A stretch of 64,000 bases of DNA from Sphingomonadales bacterium UBA7471 (GTDB taxonomy: Bacteria; Pseudomonadota; Alphaproteobacteria; Sphingomonadales; Sphingomonadaceae), in the NCBI GenBank assembly GCA_002479765.1, contig DLOZ01000032.1:68129-132128 (forward strand), given 5' to 3'. Under the pieces are notes generated by a model that was not told the origin of the DNA, searched no databases, and saw nothing but the letters and a program-made list of their open reading frames with translations. Shown here piece after piece: positions 60,615-64,000 of the stretch; the first letter of the stretch is position 1; each line of letters begins with the position of its first letter. A program made the translations under genes and the position numbers.

Positions 60615-60747
60615 CGAGCGAAACCCCTCATTTCTGTTATGTTTGATGTCCCATTGAAAGGGACGATTGGCGGCGAACCTACCGAAAAAATTGCGCGTGT
60701 GAAGAATTTAATTGCGGATACCGTCAAAATTCGTCGAAGAGAGTGGA

Positions 60748-61317
60748 ATGTTCAACGACCTCTCCTCCGTAATCCGCTATCTCGAAACCCGCCGGTCCGG
60801 CAAACCACGCGACATGGTGGAACCCGGGCCCGACCAAGCCACGCTGAACCGCATATTGCAGACCGCTATGCGCACCCCCGACCACGGCAAGCTATTCCCG
60901 TGGCGTTTTGTCGAGATCACCAACCGCAGCGCCTTTGCCGATCTCCTCACACATGCCTTCACCGCTGCCAATCCCGACGCGCGGCCTGCACAGATAGACG
61001 CGGCGGTTTCACCATCGCGCATGGCCCCAACGCTTGTCCTTTTGTTGTACGCGCCGCAGCCAAGTGCAAAAATTCCATTGTGGGAACAGCAGCTCAGCGT
61101 TGGCGCCGTCGGCATGAATCTGCTGCACGCGGCACATGCACATGGCTTTGTTGGAAGCTGGATTACCGGATGGGCAACCTACGACGACAGCGTGCGCAAA
61201 GCGATGTGCACCGGAGACGAACAAATTGCCGGGCTATTCTTCATGGGGTCCCCAGCCCTACCTCTTGAAGAGCGGCCACGCCCCGACCCGACGAACATCA
61301 TCCGGCAATGGCCTTAA
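60748..61317 (+). CDS. Nitroreductase family protein (YdjA-like)
   Basis: 189 residues from ATG 60748, preceded by GAAGAGAG; an alternate start at 60712 is less supported. FMN-binding nitroreductase fold: the first motif is LETRRSGKPRDM with basic phosphate contacts, followed by AMRTPDHGKLFPWRFVEI, SVGAVGMNLLHAAHAHGFVGSW and LFFMGSPALPLEERPRP. This short form matches the YdjA subgroup, which reduces quinones or nitro compounds with NAD(P)H. It is followed by a GntR regulator on the same strand, which may control it. Confidence 0.9.
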   Translation: MFNDLSSVIRYLETRRSGKPRDMVEPGPDQATLNRILQTAMRTPDHGKLFPWRFVEITNRSAFADLLTHAFTAANPDARPAQIDAAVSPSRMAPTLVLLLYAPQPSAKIPLWEQQLSVGAVGMNLLHAAHAHGFVGSWITGWATYDDSVRKAMCTGDEQIAGLFFMGSPALPLEERPRPDPTNIIRQWP

Positions 61318-61338
61318 AAGTGCTGCCTTGACGCGACC

Positions 61339-61356
61339 TACTGTATTATGGCAGTA
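61339..61356. promoter_or_regulatory. Inverted repeat over the gntR promoter
   Basis: TACTG-N8-CAGTA (61339-61343 and 61352-61356), with a -10-like TATTAT at 61344-61349 between the arms. It lies 8 bp upstream of the start codon of the GntR gene, so autoregulation is plausible. Confidence 0.5.
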
Positions 61357-61364
61357 AGCACGTA

Positions 61365-61706
61365 ATGAAAAACGACGTTAAACCCGTATATTTGAAATTG
61401 CGCGATGTGATTGCCGCCGCCATTTTGGACGGCGCCTATAAAGAAGGCGACATGTTGCCATCGGTTCGCGCATTTGCTGCTGACCAAGGCGCAAACCCGT
61501 TGACGGTCGCTAAAGCCTATCAGCTTTTTCAGGACAGCGGACTCGTGGACGTCAAGCGCGGTGTCGGTTTGTTTGTTGCGAATGGAGCGATTTCGAAGCT
61601 TCGCAGTTTCGAGCGCGATAATTTCATGCACAATATTTGGCCTGACGTAAAAGCCCAAATGCAGCGTGCCGGTATCGATCCGGCCGAATTACTGGCGCTT
61701 AGCTGA
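61365..61706 (+). CDS. GntR family regulator, YtrA subfamily
   Basis: 113 residues. N-terminal winged helix with the typical GntR pattern PVYLKLRDVIAAAILDG, YKEGDMLPSVRAFAADQGANPLTVAKAYQLFQDSGLVDVKRGVGLFV, then a very short C-terminal helical tail, which is the YtrA subfamily layout (effector domain almost absent). Such regulators often sit with ABC transporter genes, but none is nearby; the closest co-directional gene is the nitroreductase. An inverted repeat overlaps its own promoter. Confidence 0.92.
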   Translation: MKNDVKPVYLKLRDVIAAAILDGAYKEGDMLPSVRAFAADQGANPLTVAKAYQLFQDSGLVDVKRGVGLFVANGAISKLRSFERDNFMHNIWPDVKAQMQRAGIDPAELLALS

Positions 61707-61742
61707 CTTTTTTACCGCAGCTTTTGGCTGGTTCGCTTCCCA

Positions 61743-63011
61743 TCACATATGCAGATCATATTGCTTCATCAGATCGTACAGCGTCGGCCGGCTAATCCCC
61801 AATAGCTTCGCTGCGTTGGAAATATTACCCTCTGTCCGCGCAACGGCTCGCGTAATCGCCTTACGGTCGGCAGCCTCGCGCGCGGCCTTCAAGTTGAGTT
61901 GCAGATCGTCCGCATTCCCGCCGCCCAGGTCGAGGTCATCCGCCGTGACAAACGCGCCCTCTGCCATGATAACCGCGCGCTTAACGCGGTTTTCAAGTTC
62001 GCGGACATTTCCGGGCCAGTTCCATGCATCAATTGCCGCCAATGCGCTGGTCGACAGGCCTTTAACCGTGGGGTTCATCTCGCGCGCAAATTTGCTCACG
62101 AAATGCTTGGCCAACAAAATTGCATCCCCCGTGCGCGCGGCAAGCGGCGGAATGTTGACCGTGACCTCTGCCAATCTGTAAAACAAATCATCGCGGAATG
62201 TTTGTTCCGAAATCATCTTGCTGAGATTTCGATGTGTGGCGCAGACAATACGGACATCCACATGAATGGCTTTGCGGCCGCCAATACGCTCAATATTGCG
62301 TTCCTGCAGAAAACGGAGCAGTTTCACCTGCAGCGCTAACGGGATATCGCCCACTTCATCCAAAAATAGCGTTCCGCCATGCGCCAGCTCAATTTTGCCC
62401 TCCATCGTTTTGACAGCGCCGGTAAACGCGCCTTTTTCATGGCCGAACAATTCGGATTCCAGCAAATTTTCAGGGATGGCGCCACAGTTGATGGCGACGA
62501 ATGGCTTATCGCGCCGACCGCTGGCATTGTGCAAACCGCGCGCCAGCAATTCCTTTCCCGTCCCGCTGGCACCCAGTAGCAAAACCGAAATATCAGCGGG
62601 TGCGATCCGCTCGATCGTGCGTGTAACCTTTACCATCTCCGGCGATGCGGTGCGTATGGTTCCCAGCAACAGTGCGCCGTCGCTATCGGGATGCTGCAAT
62701 AATGCGTTCTTCTCCTCCAGCGCACGCGCATGAAATGCACGCCGAACGATTAGGTGCAACGCGTCAATACCCAAGGGCTTAGGGTCCACATCCAAAGCAC
62801 CGGCCGAAATGGCATGCAGCGCGCTTTGATGCGCGTCATGCTCCGACACGACAATGATTTTGGTGTCCGGCTCTACTTCGCGCAACAAGGCGAGCGCTTC
62901 TTCTCGACTGAAGGCGCAAAAGACGTCGAAACCTTCATATGACCATTTGCGTTGCTTCTGAAGACCAAGGTCATCTTCCACAATGAGAAGCTTTTGCGGA
63001 TGTTCGGTCAT
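61743..63011 (-). CDS. prsR: PrsR-like sigma-54 activator with truncated receiver
   Basis: 422 residues. It resembles PrsR, the PEP-CTERM-system response regulator: KLLIVEDDLGLQKQRKWSY at the start, Walker A GASGTGKE (147-154), intact GAFTGA (194-199), Walker B LFLDEV, and Fis-type HTH (NISNAAKLLGISRPTLYDL). The receiver jumps from LLREVEP straight to DTKIIVVSEHD at residues 48-50, so the ~35-residue segment that normally contains the phospho-acceptor Asp and helix 3 is absent, without frameshift. Lys78 and the acidic residues 12-14 remain. It may be constitutively active or phosphorylation-independent. No exosortase or PrsK gene is in the window. Confidence 0.88.
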   Translation of the reverse strand: MTEHPQKLLIVEDDLGLQKQRKWSYEGFDVFCAFSREEALALLREVEPDTKIIVVSEHDAHQSALHAISAGALDVDPKPLGIDALHLIVRRAFHARALEEKNALLQHPDSDGALLLGTIRTASPEMVKVTRTIERIAPADISVLLLGASGTGKELLARGLHNASGRRDKPFVAINCGAIPENLLESELFGHEKGAFTGAVKTMEGKIELAHGGTLFLDEVGDIPLALQVKLLRFLQERNIERIGGRKAIHVDVRIVCATHRNLSKMISEQTFRDDLFYRLAEVTVNIPPLAARTGDAILLAKHFVSKFAREMNPTVKGLSTSALAAIDAWNWPGNVRELENRVKRAVIMAEGAFVTADDLDLGGGNADDLQLNLKAAREAADRKAITRAVARTEGNISNAAKLLGISRPTLYDLMKQYDLHM

Positions 63012-63296
63012 TTATGCGGCCTCCTGATGAGACACGTCGTCACCACGATCATGCACGCCCGTTGTTTGGTCCGCAGAAGGTCATCCAGCGCCAGAAACGG
63101 CACCCCATAGGGTATGTAATGCCTAAAAAGCCGTATCATTGCGCCGCGTCCATGTGGACTTGCTAAAGGGCAATGGTAAAGTGTCGATTAATTTTACAGT
63201 CTGCCGTCACGTCCGGTGACATGCTTTACATGAAATTGAACATGCGCGATTTCACCAACGACTGACACACGCGACATTTGATCTACGCTTATGCAA
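63012..63296. other. Gene-free interval upstream of the PrsR-like gene
   Basis: 285 bp with no ORF of note and no tRNA. The only structures I see are GTCAC-N5-GTGAC (63206-63220) and AT-rich stretches that could hold a promoter for the minus-strand PrsR-like gene. Confidence 0.6.
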
Positions 63297-64000
63297 TTAA
63301 ACCATCCGGTCGAATATGAATGGCGACATCCCGCGTTCGCGCTCATTGAATACAAGCACGCGCCCTGCGGGCGGCGCGCTGCGTTGCGGGCAGTCCGATC
63401 GCGTGCACGCAGGACAGCCCAATCCGATCGGCGTCGCTGCCGCGTCGCCTAAATCCCAGCCCCGCGCCGCAGCCAAGGGTGCCGCGAGCTTGGCATCAAT
63501 ACCCAAACAAATGGCGAATTCAGCTTCAACGCCGCCACTCACAGCGGTTTGCGGGTGCACCGTGCGTGACAACGTGAACCAGCGGCTTTTGTCCTCCAGC
63601 TCAACCAGATGCGGCATCAGCGTGCCCGGTCGTGCAAAGACATTGTGCACGTGCCACAAGGGACACCGACGGTCCGTTTCCACCAAGGGTGATGCGCTCG
63701 CGCCTGCATAACGCTTGCTGCTCTGCCCTGCCCGATCAATCCGCAGCATGAAAAATGGCAATCCGCGTTGCCCCACCCGCTGCAAAGTTGTTAGGCGATG
63801 CGCGACATGCTCAAAACCCGTCCCAAACCGGCGTTGCAACAAAATGAGATCATAGCCAGTCGCCTCGCAAGCGCGCAGGAAGCGGGCGTAGGGCATCATG
63901 ACGGCTGCGGCGAAATAGCTGTGCAGATGGCGGCGGTAGAGACGCTCCCCTGCCCGTTCGGTAAAGGAGGCGCCAGCAACGAGCGCCTCAATCTCCGCCT
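63297..64000 (-). CDS. ScfR/RamB-type short-chain acyl-CoA regulator (C-terminal part)
   Basis: The frame is open past the right edge; about 234 C-terminal residues are visible. Before the first in-frame Met it reads AEIEALVAGASFTERAGERL, then YRRHLHSYFAAAVMMPYARF, which is typical of the ImmA/IrrE plus DUF2083 region of the XRE-family regulators of acetate and propionyl-CoA metabolism (RamB, PrpC-like, ScfR). The C-terminus has the conserved Cys cluster GCPACTRSDCPQR. The N-terminal HTH lies outside the window. Confidence 0.85.
   Translation of the reverse strand, partial: AEIEALVAGASFTERAGERLYRRHLHSYFAAAVMMPYARFLRACEATGYDLILLQRRFGTGFEHVAHRLTTLQRVGQRGLPFFMLRIDRAGQSSKRYAGASASPLVETDRRCPLWHVHNVFARPGTLMPHLVELEDKSRWFTLSRTVHPQTAVSGGVEAEFAICLGIDAKLAAPLAAARGWDLGDAAATPIGLGCPACTRSDCPQRSAPPAGRVLVFNERERGMSPFIFDRMV

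Overview
The window looks like a chromosomal core segment of an alphaproteobacterium in the order Sphingomonadales (Sphingomonadaceae, of the Sphingopyxis or Sphingorhabdus kind). This rests on the fourteen-gene alphaproteobacterial nuo order, a three-subunit transhydrogenase, a CcrM-type GANTC methyltransferase, a PEP-CTERM-type PrsR regulator, moderate-to-high GC, and the zapA / 6S RNA / 5-formyl-THF cyclo-ligase arrangement. The genus is inference. I see no insertion sequence, prophage, CRISPR array, rRNA or replication origin. The longest gene-free gap is about 285 bp (63012-63296).

1-19.2 kb: a coiled-coil protein gene cut by the left edge converges on a very long, translationally coupled minus-strand operon. 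In transcription order this is nuoA-B-C-D, a 59-codon membrane ORF, nuoE, a 45-codon membrane ORF, nuoF-G-H-I-J-K-L-M-N, birA, coaX, rnj and a DUF1467 gene. 19.7-27 kb: also minus, tkt-gap-pgk, then fba, thiE, efp and suhB, linking central carbon metabolism to the respiratory operon. 27.2-28.7 kb (plus): a small coiled-coil gene, zapA, 6S RNA, fau and DUF2842, followed by tRNA-Asp. 28.9-33.6 kb (minus): branched-chain 2-oxoacid dehydrogenase E2, E1 beta and E1 alpha, and thyA.

33.7-42.6 kb: a two-gene c-di-GMP/phosphorelay module (REC-PAS-GGDEF-EAL plus REC-HPt), an exported KatG with a c-type cytochrome, tRNA-Ser, hspQ, and a pair encoding a diheme cytochrome and a parallel beta-helix protein. 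42.7-50 kb: pntB/pntAB/pntAA with a small COX-IV-like gene in front, a degenerate enhancer-binding regulator, DUF2177, folP and ccrM. 50.2-54.6 kb: rnhB, a ThiD-VOC fusion, glmM and a dicarboxylate/amino-acid symporter. 54.6-64 kb: an aldo/keto reductase, NnrU, two exported amidohydrolases with a peptide (POT) transporter, a nitroreductase, a small GntR regulator, a PrsR-like regulator with a truncated receiver, and a ScfR/RamB-type regulator cut by the right edge.

The most notable signals are: two unlisted membrane micro-ORFs wired into the complex I operon; eight GANTC sites in the 212 bp in front of ccrM; a PrsR receiver that has lost its phospho-acceptor segment; an enhancer-binding protein with DAFAGA in place of GAFTGA; a split Rpf-like phosphorelay driving a c-di-GMP enzyme; a ThiD-VOC fusion; and a tandem amidohydrolase pair in which one member has lost its HxH metal motif.
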